Notes: generated from the letters alone by a model not told the origin. Counted from the stretch's first letter, positions 25,901 to 33,140 are shown. The stretch is 64,000 bases of DNA from an uncultured Serinicoccus sp. (GCF_947487915.1 NZ_CANKYH010000005.1:124001-188000), one strand, 5' to 3'. A program made the numbers and translations.

Positions 25901-26506
25901 CTCGACGGGCCCAACGGGGCCGGCAAGTCGACGGCGCTGGCCGTGCTCGCGCGCCACCTCGACCCGGAGGAGGGCTGCTACCTCGTCTCCGGCGCGGACA
26001 CGGGAGGAGGGTGCCGGTGCGGCGCGGACGTGCGCACGCTGGACCTGGAGGAGACCCGCGCGCTGGTGGCCGTCGTCGACGACGAGCCACACGCCTTCGC
26101 GGGGTCGGTCCGCGCCAACCTCGTGCTCGCCTCGCCGGGAGCGACCGACGGCGAGGTGCTCGACGCACTCGGGGCGGTCGACCTCGGCGGCTGGTTCGCC
26201 ACCCTGCCCCAGGGCTTGGACACCCCCCTGACCGGGCTGTCCGGCGGCGAGCGCAGTCGCCTCGCCCTGGCCCGCGCGCTGCTGTCCGGGCGGCCGGTCG
26301 TCCTGCTGGACGAGCCCACCGCGCACCTCGACGACGCGACGGCCGAGCGCTCGCTCGGCGGGTTGCTGGCCGGTCTCGGCGGCGGCCGATCGGTGGTGCT
26401 GGTGAGCCACACCGCGCCGGTCACCGGCCGCTGGACCGACCACCGGGTCGGCCGGGACGCCCCGTCGGCAGCGGACGACCGAGCGGTCCCGCAGCACATC
26501 GGCTAG
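22985..26506 (+). CDS. cydDC: fused CydD-CydC thiol reductant ABC exporter
   Basis: Heterodimeric glutathione/cysteine-type exporter encoded as one 1173-residue chain, required for bd oxidase assembly. The CydD half has six helices, Walker A GPSGAGKTT, signature LSAGQRARLALARA and Walker B LLLLDEPTA. A Pro/Ala/Asp-rich linker (repeating DPAAHPAA) joins a second membrane domain and ATPase (GPNGAGKST, LSGGERSRLALARAL, VVLLDEPTAHLDD). Such fusions are common in actinobacteria. The second ATPase carries an unusual insert with three cysteines (GCYLVSG...GGGCRCG) after Walker A. GTG 22985 is the start; the stop TAG is also the -10 of the next gene. Confidence 0.93.
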   Translation: MRPVDPALLRALPATRGPVASLSVVGILSGVVAIAQALTLALVVGAAVRGSREELTAYLGWLVALLVLRGVLAGTGELVARRAGLRVVGIVREALLRHWLGRPVEARPRTEVAVTRATDGVSALEPYVARYLPALVTAAVVPALALVALVVVDPWSALIVVLTLPLLPLFAALIGMHTRDETQRRWGAMDLLAGHFLDVMKGLPTLVAYGRARAQVEVVREVGERHRRASVATLRTAFLSTAALELLATISVAMVAVAVGLRLAHGGMDLVVGLSAILLAPEAYWPIRRVGAEFHNAADGAQVLEELADEGVLGGAAAQGPGGRADGRAPRPGAATSGESAARGARPATPAGGSIGLTEVSYAHPGRVRTLAELSLRTPSGPGVTALTGPSGAGKTTVLELLAGLRIPATGTVSAPAAHLATQRPLLLPGTVRDNLAIADPDATDAAMTDALERVGLWRQLADRHGLDTWLGDDGVGLSAGQRARLALARATLSPAPLLLLDEPTANVAVDGLPRLHQVITELAETRRIVVVTHDCYLAALADDRWRLEAGGGEPVSLAGGPGDLRAAPDRLLPDRGTDAGPEADPAAHPAADPAAHPVPRPGEVAPVRTPRGRRGLALACLLGGASVGCGVALTATSGWLIVQASTMPVVLTLLVAIVGVRAFGIFRPVFRYAERVVSHDVALDDLSRRRADLYAALIPLTPARLGRRSRGRVLTAAARDLEDVVDEHVRVNVPGWSAGIATLVGAAVAGWHLPAAGVVVAAGGLVVAAVALLGYAAERPAQDAAVARRGEVREQATALAAQLLPVQAVSGVAGGHRQLLDPVLRAEEAHRRGEARLTRARAAALAATWVVVAATATTVALLAFDARAVGALSGPFAALVALVPLALADAWAGVPDIAGARARARSARARLDALVDQTPAVVSCGTTAAPTGPPALELREVTARWSPGATGRPTPDLPPLDLDVQPGDRIRLDGPNGAGKSTALAVLARHLDPEEGCYLVSGADTGGGCRCGADVRTLDLEETRALVAVVDDEPHAFAGSVRANLVLASPGATDGEVLDALGAVDLGGWFATLPQGLDTPLTGLSGGERSRLALARALLSGRPVVLLDEPTAHLDDATAERSLGGLLAGLGGGRSVVLVSHTAPVTGRWTDHRVGRDAPSAADDRAVPQHIG

Positions 26507-26509
26507 GTT
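26504..26509 (+). promoter_or_regulatory. -10 element overlapping the cydDC stop
   Basis: TAGGTT, whose TAG is the cydDC stop codon, ends 6 nt before the ATG at 26516. It suggests an independent leaderless transcript of the small downstream gene. Confidence 0.35.
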
Positions 26510-26515
26510 GCGGGC

Positions 26516-26854
26516 ATGGACACCTCGACCGTCGTCTGGATCGTCGTCATCGCCCTCGTCGTGGTGGCGGCGTTGGCCGTCTGGGCGATGATGGCCCGCA
26601 ACAAGCGGCTGGCCGCGGCCCGCGAGGAGGCGGCGGGGCTGCGGGAGAAGGCGCAGTCCGGAGAGTCCTACGCGCAGAGCGCCGAGGAGCGGGCCCGCGA
26701 GCTGCAGGGCAAGGCCCGGGAGGCCCAGCTGCACGCCGACAAGCTGCACCGGGAGGCCGAGGAGGCCACCCGCATCGCGCGCGAGCACCGCGACCGCGTC
26801 ACCGGCGACTACGTCAACGCCGACGAGATCGACCCGGACGCCAAGAAGCGCTGA
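26516..26854 (+). CDS. small membrane-anchored coiled-coil protein
   Basis: Hypothetical protein of 112 residues. One N-terminal helix (VVWIVVIALVVVAALAVWAM, residues 6-25) is followed by a highly charged Ala/Glu/Arg-rich region to about residue 95 (LAAAREEAAGLREKAQ, REAQLHADKLHREAEEATRIA) that should form a single cytoplasmic coiled coil. The acidic end reads NADEIDPDAKKR. Such proteins are frequent in actinobacteria and unassigned. It follows cydDC by 9 bp but seems to own a leaderless promoter. No enzymatic motif is visible. Confidence 0.75.
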   Translation: MDTSTVVWIVVIALVVVAALAVWAMMARNKRLAAAREEAAGLREKAQSGESYAQSAEERARELQGKAREAQLHADKLHREAEEATRIAREHRDRVTGDYVNADEIDPDAKKR

Positions 26855-26870
26855 CCTCGGCGCCGGTGGC

Positions 26871-27458
26871 TCAGGACGGGTCGCTCACCGGGAGCCCGGT
26901 GTCCCGCACCAGGTAGAGCCACGGGAAGGCCCGGGCCCCCACCTGCCACCCCTGCGTGAGGTAGCTCGCGGTGGAGCGCGTCCACAGCACCCGGCGGTGC
27001 TCCCAGCGGGTGGCTGTCCGCACCATCCGGTGCCGGAACATGCCGGCCTCGACGGTGTGCCAGCCGAGCTGGCCGGCGAGCTCCAGCTCGCCCAGCTCGT
27101 CGACGGCGGTGACCGGACCGAGCCACCGCTCGTCCGGACGCTCCGCACTCTCGGCGCTCGGGCCTGAGTCGTCGGCGGTCCCGGTCCGACGCCCAGCACC
27201 GCCGAAACGCTGCTGGGCGCCCTGCCTGCTCAGCCCCAGCTCCTGGCCGAGGGTCGCCCAGCTCTGCCCGCCGGAGCGGGCAGCGGTCACCGCCTGCTGC
27301 AGCAGCTCGCCGCTGACCTCGTGGGCCAGCGCGGCGCGGCGCACCAGGCGGAGGTGGTCGTCGGCGTCCAGCGTCTGTCCGCCGGGTTCCGGGCCGCCGT
27401 CGAGGATGACGTGCCCGATCTGGGCGGCGAGGTCCCCCTCGGGGTGGGCCTGGCTCAC
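26871..27458 (-). CDS. small HTH protein, possible autorepressor
   Basis: Uncharacterised 195-residue protein. Residues about 46-86 (VSGELLQQAVTAARSGG, then SWATLGQELGLSRQGAQQRFG) form a helix-turn-helix of the sigma-like type common in small actinobacterial DNA-binding proteins. The C-terminal half is rich in Trp and Arg (GWHTVEAGMFRHRMV, TRSTASYLTQGWQVGARAFPW) and matches nothing I know. GTG 27458 overlaps the stop of the upstream membrane gene (GTGA). The two-gene operon is headed by a pair of dyads at 27751-27795, for which this protein is the obvious candidate ligand (inference). Confidence 0.7.
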   Translation of the reverse strand: MSQAHPEGDLAAQIGHVILDGGPEPGGQTLDADDHLRLVRRAALAHEVSGELLQQAVTAARSGGQSWATLGQELGLSRQGAQQRFGGAGRRTGTADDSGPSAESAERPDERWLGPVTAVDELGELELAGQLGWHTVEAGMFRHRMVRTATRWEHRRVLWTRSTASYLTQGWQVGARAFPWLYLVRDTGLPVSDPS

Positions 27459-27748
27459 CGGGGGTCCCGGGTGTCGGGGGCGGGCCCGTCGTCGGCACCG
27501 TCGCGGCTGGGCAGCCAGTGCCGGTCGTCCTCGCCCTGTCCCCGGCTGCGTCGGTGCCACATCGAGGCCCCGACCAGGTAGGCACCGGCGACCATCAACG
27601 CCAGGGTGGCGCCCTGGAAGAAGCCGTGCACGAAGCCGGAGTCGACGACGCGGCTCAGCCCGTAGGTGACGAAGCCGATGGCGATCGCCGCCAGGCCGGC
27701 GGTGAGGCGGACCCGGGACATCGCGGTGGCGGCAGAAGGAGTGGTCAT
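27455..27748 (-). CDS. small two-helix membrane protein
   Basis: Hypothetical 97-residue protein. Two hydrophobic helices (about 16-33, VRLTAGLAAIAIGFVTYGLS, and 40-60, GFFQGATLALMVAGAYLVGAS) are followed by a charged cytoplasmic tail. It is first in a two-gene operon with the HTH gene and starts 3 bp from a strong operator/promoter, so it should be made from a leaderless message. The pairing of a small membrane protein with an HTH gene resembles membrane-sensor/regulator modules; a role for it is not shown. Confidence 0.75.
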   Translation of the reverse strand: MTTPSAATAMSRVRLTAGLAAIAIGFVTYGLSRVVDSGFVHGFFQGATLALMVAGAYLVGASMWHRRSRGQGEDDRHWLPSRDGADDGPAPDTRDPR

Positions 27749-27750
27749 GC

Positions 27751-27795
27751 GTCAACCATACGTTGACATAGCGCCAACGTCAACGTTGCGTTGAC
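27751..27795 (-). promoter_or_regulatory. promoter with two GTCAAC-N5-GTTGAC dyads
   Basis: Dyad 1 at 27751-27767 and dyad 2 at 27779-27795 share GTCAAC-N5-GTTGAC arms, start-to-start 28 bp. On the minus strand TTGACG (27783-27778), a 17-bp spacer and TATGGT (27760-27755) lie within them, and the ATG is 27748-27746, so the message is leaderless and both core promoter boxes are covered by the dyads. A repressor bound here would close the promoter. Confidence 0.7.
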
Positions 27796-27860
27796 ACCAT
27801 GGTCGCCGGGGGGTCGAGGCACCCGTTCGGCGTCCTGGCGCACCCTGCCAAGATGGGCGT

Positions 27861-29312
27861 ATGCCGCTGCCTCCCGCCCGCACGCCGCTCGCCGAGCTCT
27901 CTCCCACCATCGCCCTGGGCGCCCTCGACGGGAGGTACCGCGGGGCGGTCGGGCCGCTGGTCGACCACCTCTCCGAGGCCGCTCTCAACCGGGCACGCCT
28001 GCACGTGGAGGTCGAATGGCTCCTGCACCTGGTGCAGCACGAGGTGGTGCCGGGGGCGCCGGGTCTGTCCGAGCAGGAGGGCACCGCCCTGCGGGCGCTG
28101 GTGGTCGACTTCGACGCCGACGCGATCGCCGAGCTCCGGGCCATCGAGGCCGAGACGGTGCACGACGTCAAGGCGGTCGAGTACTTCCTGCGCGGGCGGC
28201 TGACGGCCCTGCTCGCCGAGTCAGGCGCCGACGGTGCCGCGCGCGCCGAGGCCCTGGGACAGCTCATCCACTTCGCCTGCACCAGCGAGGACATCAACAA
28301 CACGTCCTACGCGCTCATGGTGCAGGGCGCGGTCCAGAAGGTCTGGCTGCCGCGGGCGCAGGCCCTGGCCGGGCAGCTCGCCGCGATGGCCCGCGAGCTC
28401 GCCGAGGTGCCGCTGCTGGCGCACACGCACGGCCAGCCGGCCACCCCCACGACGATGGGCAAGGAGCTGGCGGTGCTGGCGCACCGGCTGACGAGACAGC
28501 TGCGCAGGGTCGAGGGGGCGGCATACCTGGGCAAGCTCAACGGGGCCACCGGCACCTACGGCGCGCACGTCGAGGCGGTGCCGGGAGCGGACTGGCAGCG
28601 GCTCAGCCAGGACTTCGTCGAGCACCTCGGGCTGACGTGGAACCCGCTGACCACGCAGATCGAGAGCCACGACTGGCAGGCCGAGCTGTACGCCGACATC
28701 GCGCGGTTCAACCGGATCCTGCACAACCTGGCCACCGACGTGTGGACCTACATCTCGATGGGCTACTTCGCCCAGGTGCGCGGGCAGGGCACCGTCGGCT
28801 CGTCGACCATGCCGCACAAGGTCAACCCCATCCGCTTCGAGAACGCCGAGGCCAACCTCGAGGTGAGCAACGCGCTGCTCGACGTGCTCGCCTCGACCCT
28901 GGTGACCAGCCGGCTGCAGCGCGACCTCACCGACTCCTCGATGCAGCGCAACGCGGGCACCGCGCTCGGGCACAGCCTGCTGGCGCTGGACAACGTGAGC
29001 CGTGGGCTGGCCGGGCTGGACGCCGTGCCGGCCGCGATGGCCGCCGACCTCGATGCCAACTGGGAGGTGCTCGCCGAGCCGGTCCAGTCGGTGATGCGGG
29101 CGCTCGCCGCGCGAGGGCTGGAGGGGATGAGCAACCCCTACGAGAGGCTCAAGGAGCTGACCCGGGGCCGACGGATCGGGCAGGCCGAGCTGGTCGAGTT
29201 CGTCCGCGGCCTGGGGCTGCCGGCGCAGGAGGAGCAGCGGCTGGTCGCGCTCACCCCGGCGACCTACGTCGGTCTGGCGCCGGACCTGGTCGAGCACCTG
29301 GGGGACGTGTGA
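27861..29312 (+). CDS. purB: adenylosuccinate lyase
   Basis: Cytoplasmic fumarase/aspartase-superfamily enzyme acting twice in purine synthesis: SAICAR to AICAR plus fumarate, and adenylosuccinate to AMP plus fumarate. The 483-residue protein is of the long E. coli type. The signature GSSTMPHKVNPIRFENAE carries the flexible catalytic loop serine, and HTHGQPATPTTMGKE holds the active-site histidines. The ATG follows a short sequence without a strong ribosome site. Its last codons overlap the start of a barstar gene (GTGTGA), so an essential purine gene drives an RNase-inhibitor/RNase pair. Confidence 0.96.
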   Translation: MPLPPARTPLAELSPTIALGALDGRYRGAVGPLVDHLSEAALNRARLHVEVEWLLHLVQHEVVPGAPGLSEQEGTALRALVVDFDADAIAELRAIEAETVHDVKAVEYFLRGRLTALLAESGADGAARAEALGQLIHFACTSEDINNTSYALMVQGAVQKVWLPRAQALAGQLAAMARELAEVPLLAHTHGQPATPTTMGKELAVLAHRLTRQLRRVEGAAYLGKLNGATGTYGAHVEAVPGADWQRLSQDFVEHLGLTWNPLTTQIESHDWQAELYADIARFNRILHNLATDVWTYISMGYFAQVRGQGTVGSSTMPHKVNPIRFENAEANLEVSNALLDVLASTLVTSRLQRDLTDSSMQRNAGTALGHSLLALDNVSRGLAGLDAVPAAMAADLDANWEVLAEPVQSVMRALAARGLEGMSNPYERLKELTRGRRIGQAELVEFVRGLGLPAQEEQRLVALTPATYVGLAPDLVEHLGDV

Positions 29313-29668
29313 TCATCCTGCCCGCCGAGCGCCTGGGAGACGCGGAGGCGCACTTCGCCCGGGCCGGGTATGCCCTCGCCGAGGTCACCACGCCCGGTGG
29401 CGGTGGGCTGCGGGAGACGCAGGCGCAGCTGGCCGAGGCGCTGCGGCTGCCCGCTCCGGCAGGGCGCAACCTCGACGCGATGGCCGACGCGCTGCGCGAT
29501 CTGCGCGACCTGTGGGACGGCCGGGAGGTGGCGCTGCTGTGGCAGGAGGCGGGGGCGCTGGCGGCCCGTGACGGGCGGGCGTGGTGGATCCTGGCCGAGA
29601 TCCTCGACGACGCCGACGCCCTGGCCGTCGTGGCGCTGGGGGCCTCCGGCGGGCAGGACCGGGGGTGA
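29309..29668 (+). CDS. barstar-family ribonuclease inhibitor
   Basis: Cytoplasmic protein inhibitor, 119 residues. The middle LRETQAQLAEALRLPAPAGRNLDAMADALRDL region matches the barstar helix-loop (R..L...la.al.lP...G.NlDAl.D.L.dL), followed by the strand VALLWQEAG and a C-terminal helix WWILAEILDDA. Barstars block the active site of barnase/RNase Sa-type RNases; the next gene encodes such an enzyme. GTG 29309 overlaps the purB stop, and its own stop overlaps the RNase GTG, so inhibitor is translated before toxin. Cognate pairing is inferred from order and family. Confidence 0.88.
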   Translation: MIILPAERLGDAEAHFARAGYALAEVTTPGGGGLRETQAQLAEALRLPAPAGRNLDAMADALRDLRDLWDGREVALLWQEAGALAARDGRAWWILAEILDDADALAVVALGASGGQDRG

Positions 29669-30156
29669 GGCTTTCCCGCCCGGTCGCGATCGGCCTCCTG
29701 GGGCTTCTCGCGGCACTCGTGCTCTGGCTGGTGCTGGGCACGGGCGTCACGGACGGCGAGGCGGGTGACGACCGGGCGGCCGCACCGAGCAGCTCCACCA
29801 TGCCGGACGCCAGCGACGAGGCCGGCCCCACCGGGGTCGACACCCGCTCCTGGGACGACGTCTCCGCCTGCGCCGACACCGTGCTGCCGCCGGAGCTGGA
29901 GCCGGTCGTCGACGACATCGAGGACGGTGGACCGTACGACTACCCCGGCAAGGACGGCTCCACCTTCCGCAACGACGAGGGCTACCTGCCGCAGGAGTCC
30001 GGCGGCTACTACCGCGAGTTCACGGTCGAGACTCCCGGGCTGTCGCACCGCGGCGCGAAGCGGGTCGTCGCCGGCGGCGACGAGATCGACCCCGAGGTCT
30101 GGTACTACACCGACGACCACTACGAGAGTTTCTGCGAGTTCGCCCCGGCCGGGTGA
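29665..30156 (+). CDS. secreted or membrane-anchored guanyl-specific RNase, RNase Sa-like
   Basis: Extracytoplasmic microbial ribonuclease (N1/T1 superfamily), 163 residues. An N-terminal signal or anchor helix (about 6-28) and an acidic Ser/Asp-rich linker precede the catalytic domain (about 66-163). By comparison with Streptomyces RNase Sa the general base is Glu118 (YYREFT), the arginines are Arg129 and Arg133, and the general acid is His152 (DHYESF); Cys69 and Cys157 match its disulfide. All key residues are intact, so the enzyme should be active. GTG 29665 overlaps the barstar stop. No AXA or lipobox is obvious, so anchoring is possible. Confidence 0.87.
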   Translation: MRLSRPVAIGLLGLLAALVLWLVLGTGVTDGEAGDDRAAAPSSSTMPDASDEAGPTGVDTRSWDDVSACADTVLPPELEPVVDDIEDGGPYDYPGKDGSTFRNDEGYLPQESGGYYREFTVETPGLSHRGAKRVVAGGDEIDPEVWYYTDDHYESFCEFAPAG

Positions 30157-30192
30157 CGCTGCCCGGCACCCCCGTGGTGGTTGGATGCGGGG

Positions 30193-30809
30193 ATGGTGCG
30201 ACGAACGACGTGGTCGCAGTACCGGCAGTCCATCGGCGACCGCTCGGGTCTCTTCGCCGCCGTGGTCGACCGTTGGCCGGTGGGAGAGGCGCTCTACCCC
30301 GGCAGCTATGTCGACCTGTCACCCTCGACCGCGATCGCCTCGGTGACCTACGTCGACACCGACGCCCGGGCCGGGAGGTTCTTCGCCGACACCGACCTGG
30401 TGGAGCAGGAGCTGGCAGGACGGACCCGCCCCGGCGCGGGAGCCCGGGTGCGCTTCCTCGCCGCCGACTACACCGGACCGCTGGAGGTCCCGCGACGCAG
30501 CGTGGACCTGATCGTCTCGCTCTACGCCGGGCCCGTCTCGGAGCACACCCGTTCCTACCTGCGCCCAGGAGGATGGCTGCTGGCCAACACCAGCCACGGC
30601 GACGCGAGCCTGGCTGTCTCGACCCTGCGTGGACCCTCGTCGCGGCTGTCGATCACCGCGACGGCCGCTACCGCGTGTCGACCGGGCGGCTCGACGAGCA
30701 CCTCGTCCCCCGGCGCCCGGACCTGGCCGACCCGGAACGCATCCGCGCCACCGGTCGCGGCGTCGCCTACACGCGCACGGCCTTCGCCTACCTCTTCCAG
30801 CTGAGGTGA
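30193..30809 (+). pseudogene. frameshifted SAM-methyltransferase-like gene
   Basis: The frame from ATG 30193 reads a Rossmann-like protein (DLSPSTAIASVTYVDTD, DYTGPL, VDLIVSLYAG, YLRPGGWLLANTSHGD) resembling class I methyltransferase-like proteins. It becomes low-complexity Ser/Thr/Ala after about 30618. A coherent continuation (DPAWTLVAAVDHRDGRYRV, then ATGRGVAYTRTAFAYLFQLR) lies in another frame from 30621 to the stop at 30809. A single missing C near 30617-30620 would restore one ORF of about 206 residues. Either a pseudogene or a sequencing error; the SAM-binding loop is not canonical. Confidence 0.65.
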
Positions 30810-30842
30810 TGCCGGCGGTGGGCCGTCAGGCACCTGAGGTCC

Positions 30843-31214
30843 TCAGGCTCCGGCCGAGCCCCGCGCACGCCAGGCGGCATACGCGAGCGTGACAGCGGCG
30901 GGCGTCCAGATGGCCCGCTCGAGGGGAGAGCGCGAGATGGCGTTCGGGACGGCGGCCGCCGACATCAGTCCGGCCACGGCAGTGAGGACTGCACGCCGGG
31001 CCTGCGGCGGCGTCCGCTCACTCGCGACGGCAACCGCCAGGCCGGAGACCACCGTGGCGGCGCCGCTCACCACTCTCAGCCGCCCCGGTAGCACGCCCGC
31101 GTGCTGGCCGCCGTAGCTCGCCCGGCCCCATGGCGCACCCAGCGCCAGCGCCAGCTGGAACGCGGCCACCCCACCCAGCCCCAGGGCCGTGACCGCCCGG
31201 TCTCGTGTCGACAT
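30843..31214 (-). CDS. small four-helix membrane protein
   Basis: Hypothetical 123-residue membrane protein with hydrophobic stretches at about 9-28, 50-66, 77-95 and 103-118 (VTALGLGGVAAFQLALALGA, VVSGAATVVSGLAVAVAS, AVLTAVAGLMSAAAVPNAI, TPAAVTLAYAAW). ATG 31214 is preferred to the longer in-frame start at 31409 because the upstream part is Arg-rich and not protein-like. The stop codon lies in a perfect CCTGAGG-T-CCTCAGG dyad (30833-30847) between this gene and the convergent frameshifted gene. Function unknown. Confidence 0.7.
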   Translation of the reverse strand: MSTRDRAVTALGLGGVAAFQLALALGAPWGRASYGGQHAGVLPGRLRVVSGAATVVSGLAVAVASERTPPQARRAVLTAVAGLMSAAAVPNAISRSPLERAIWTPAAVTLAYAAWRARGSAGA

Positions 31215-31618
31215 GACGCTCCTCACGACCTCGTCCTCGTCCTCGTCGGTCTCCAACGGTGCCGGGTGCCGGGGACTGAGGCACCGCAGGCGTCGTCGCC
31301 TGCACCGCACACCAACGTAGCGCCCCTCCCTCGGGGCGCACCACGGCCACCCCGGGATCGTGGCTCGTTTTCCCGGGCCCACCGCAGCGCCACCTGCCAG
31401 AGACGTCACAGTGAGTCACCCTCAGAATCAACCCGCCGCTGAGTCGCCGAGCGACTCAAGCCGCCGCTGACTCTCGCGGTGGATCAGCCCGCCGCTGAGT
31501 CACCATGAGCATCACGGGCGAACTGATCCTGAGGGTGACTCAATGTGACGTGTCCGGCAGACCATGGGTGAGGTGGGCTCCCGCGGCGGGCCGGTCCGCC
31601 CTGCCTCCGCACGGGCGG
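31215..31618. other. 404-bp gap without genes, holds a MITE-like element
   Basis: No credible coding frame. The left part (31215-31394) contains only the presumed promoter region of the leftward membrane gene. The centre is the palindromic element at 31395-31559, and the remaining bases to the DHFR-like stop show nothing I can name. Confidence 0.6.
31395..31559. mobile_element. MITE-like element with 37-bp terminal inverted repeats
   Basis: About 165 bp bounded by inverted repeats 31395-31431 and 31523-31559 (about 32 of 37 positions pair; the inner 28 match at 25). The interior has three CCGCCGCTGA copies and a GAGTCGCCGAGCGACTC dyad, and is poorer in GC than its surroundings. No transposase is encoded and I cannot identify a clear target duplication, so a non-autonomous element or a large palindromic regulatory repeat are both possible. 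Confidence 0.55.
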
Positions 31619-32182
31619 TCAGTGGCGGGCTACGTATCGGGTCATCAGGACCCCACCGGGGAACGTCCTGGTCCCCACGAGGTCCAGGTTCACCCAGCTG
31701 TCCAGGGCCGCGAAGAACGGCTTGCCCTCCCCCACCAGGACGGGGACGGTGACCAGGACGTACTCGTCGATGAGCCCCGCGCGCATGGCGGCGGCGGCCA
31801 GGGTGGCGCCCCCGATCTCCATCGGCCCGCCGTCCTCGCCCTTGAGCCGACGGATCTCGCTCACCGCGTCGCCCGTGACCAGCCTGGTGTTCCAGTCGAC
31901 CGGGCGGCTCGTCGAGGAGAAGACGACCTTCGGCATGGCGCGCCAGCGGCGGGCATACTCACGGTGCGCCGGGGTGGCACCGGGGCTCTGGTCCGCGGTC
32001 GGCCAGTGAGAACTCATGTCCTCCCACAACCGGCGACCGTAGAGCGACAGCTCCGTCGCACCCACGCGGTCGGACCACCACTGGAACAACTCGTGGCTCG
32101 GCGCGCTCCAGCCGAGGTCGCCGTCGGGGGTCGCGACGTAGCCATCCAGGCTCACGTTCATGGCGAAGGTCAGCGTGCGCAC
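31619..32182 (-). CDS. dihydrofolate reductase-like (RibD C-terminal) protein
   Basis: NADPH-binding reductase-fold protein, 187 residues. The start TFAMNVSLDGYVATPDGDL, the LYGRRLWEDM region, MPKVVFSST and EIGGATLAAAAMRAGLIDEY are characteristic of the RibD-C/DHFR-like family found widely in soil actinobacteria. True folate or riboflavin activity is not indicated by genomic context. GTG 32182 is supported by GAGGAGA 9 bp upstream. It is divergent from the MBL-fold gene across 118 bp. Confidence 0.88.
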   Translation of the reverse strand: MRTLTFAMNVSLDGYVATPDGDLGWSAPSHELFQWWSDRVGATELSLYGRRLWEDMSSHWPTADQSPGATPAHREYARRWRAMPKVVFSSTSRPVDWNTRLVTGDAVSEIRRLKGEDGGPMEIGGATLAAAAMRAGLIDEYVLVTVPVLVGEGKPFFAALDSWVNLDLVGTRTFPGGVLMTRYVARH

Positions 32183-32300
32183 GACATCGGTCTCCTCACG
32201 CTCAGGTGCTCACCCGTGACAGACTCGCGCGGCACGGCATACTCATCTCCGCGACGCCAGCATCACCGGCCGACCTTTGACGGCGAGGGAGGGAGGACCC

Positions 32301-33140
32301 ATGCTCCAGCGCGTCACCGATGACGTCCTGGTCCACCAGAGCGGACTGCTCCGCAACAACACCGCAGTCGTGCGCGGCCCCTCCGGGGTGCTGCTCGCTG
32401 ACCCGGGAGTCACCGATGCCGAGCTGCGCGGGCTCGCCCAGGACCTCCGCGAGCTCGGCGAGCCGGTCGTGGCCGGCTTCGCGACCCACCCCGACTGGGA
32501 CCACGTGCTCTGGCACCCCGAGCTCGGTGACGCTCCCCGGTTCGGCACCGCCCGGTGCGCCGCGTTCCTGCAGGACCTGCGCGCGCAGCCGGACTGGCGC
32601 ACCCAGGTCCGGGAGGGGCTGCCGCCCGAGATCGTCGACGAGGTCTCGCTGGCGCACTTCGCGCTCGTCACCGGACTGGCCGAGGGCGTCACCGAGCTGC
32701 CGTGGGAGGGACCGTCGGTGAGCATCCTCGAGCATCCGGCGCACTCCCCCGGTCACGCCGCCCTCGTCGTCGTCGCCAGCCGCGTCCTCATCGCCGGTGA
32801 CATGCTGTCCGACGTCTTCGTCCCCATGCTGGACGAGGCCCGGGAGGGGCGCGACCGGGTCGAGGACTACCTCGCCGGGCTCCGAGTGCTGGAGTCCGTC
32901 GCGGACGACGTCGACGCCGTCGTCCCCGGCCACGGGTCTGTCGCCCGCGGGACTCAGGTGCGGGCTCGCATCGACCTCGACCGCGCCTACCTGCACGCCC
33001 TGCGCGACGGGGTGGAACCCGACGACCCGCGGATCGGCTCCGACGTGCCCCCGGGCTGGGAGTGGGTCCGTGACATCCACAGGGGCCAGACGCGAGGCGT
33101 CGCGCAGCGACGAGCCGACGCCGAGTCCGCACGCTCGTGA
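32301..33140 (+). CDS. MBL-fold metallo-hydrolase
   Basis: Metallo-beta-lactamase-fold hydrolase, 279 residues. Metal motifs are THPDWDHV (His63-x-Asp65-x-Asp67-His68, with Asp in place of the usual second His), HSPGHA, the bridging Asp in IAGDML and the final PGHG. The active site therefore appears complete but of the HxDxDH variety. ATG 32301 has GGGAGG upstream, so I prefer it to the start at 32277. The substrate is unknown; quorum-lactone, thioester or phosphodiester hydrolysis are all seen in the family. Confidence 0.85.
   Translation: MLQRVTDDVLVHQSGLLRNNTAVVRGPSGVLLADPGVTDAELRGLAQDLRELGEPVVAGFATHPDWDHVLWHPELGDAPRFGTARCAAFLQDLRAQPDWRTQVREGLPPEIVDEVSLAHFALVTGLAEGVTELPWEGPSVSILEHPAHSPGHAALVVVASRVLIAGDMLSDVFVPMLDEAREGRDRVEDYLAGLRVLESVADDVDAVVPGHGSVARGTQVRARIDLDRAYLHALRDGVEPDDPRIGSDVPPGWEWVRDIHRGQTRGVAQRRADAESARS

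Noticed and set aside
30833..30847. CCTGAGG-T-CCTCAGG as an operator
   Set aside because: It lies at convergent gene ends and includes a stop codon, so at most a weak terminator; not listed as a regulator site.
31505..32323. Plus-strand protein across the MITE-like element and the DHFR-like gene
   Set aside because: It is the shadow of the minus-strand DHFR-like gene; the N-terminal part is repeat sequence.
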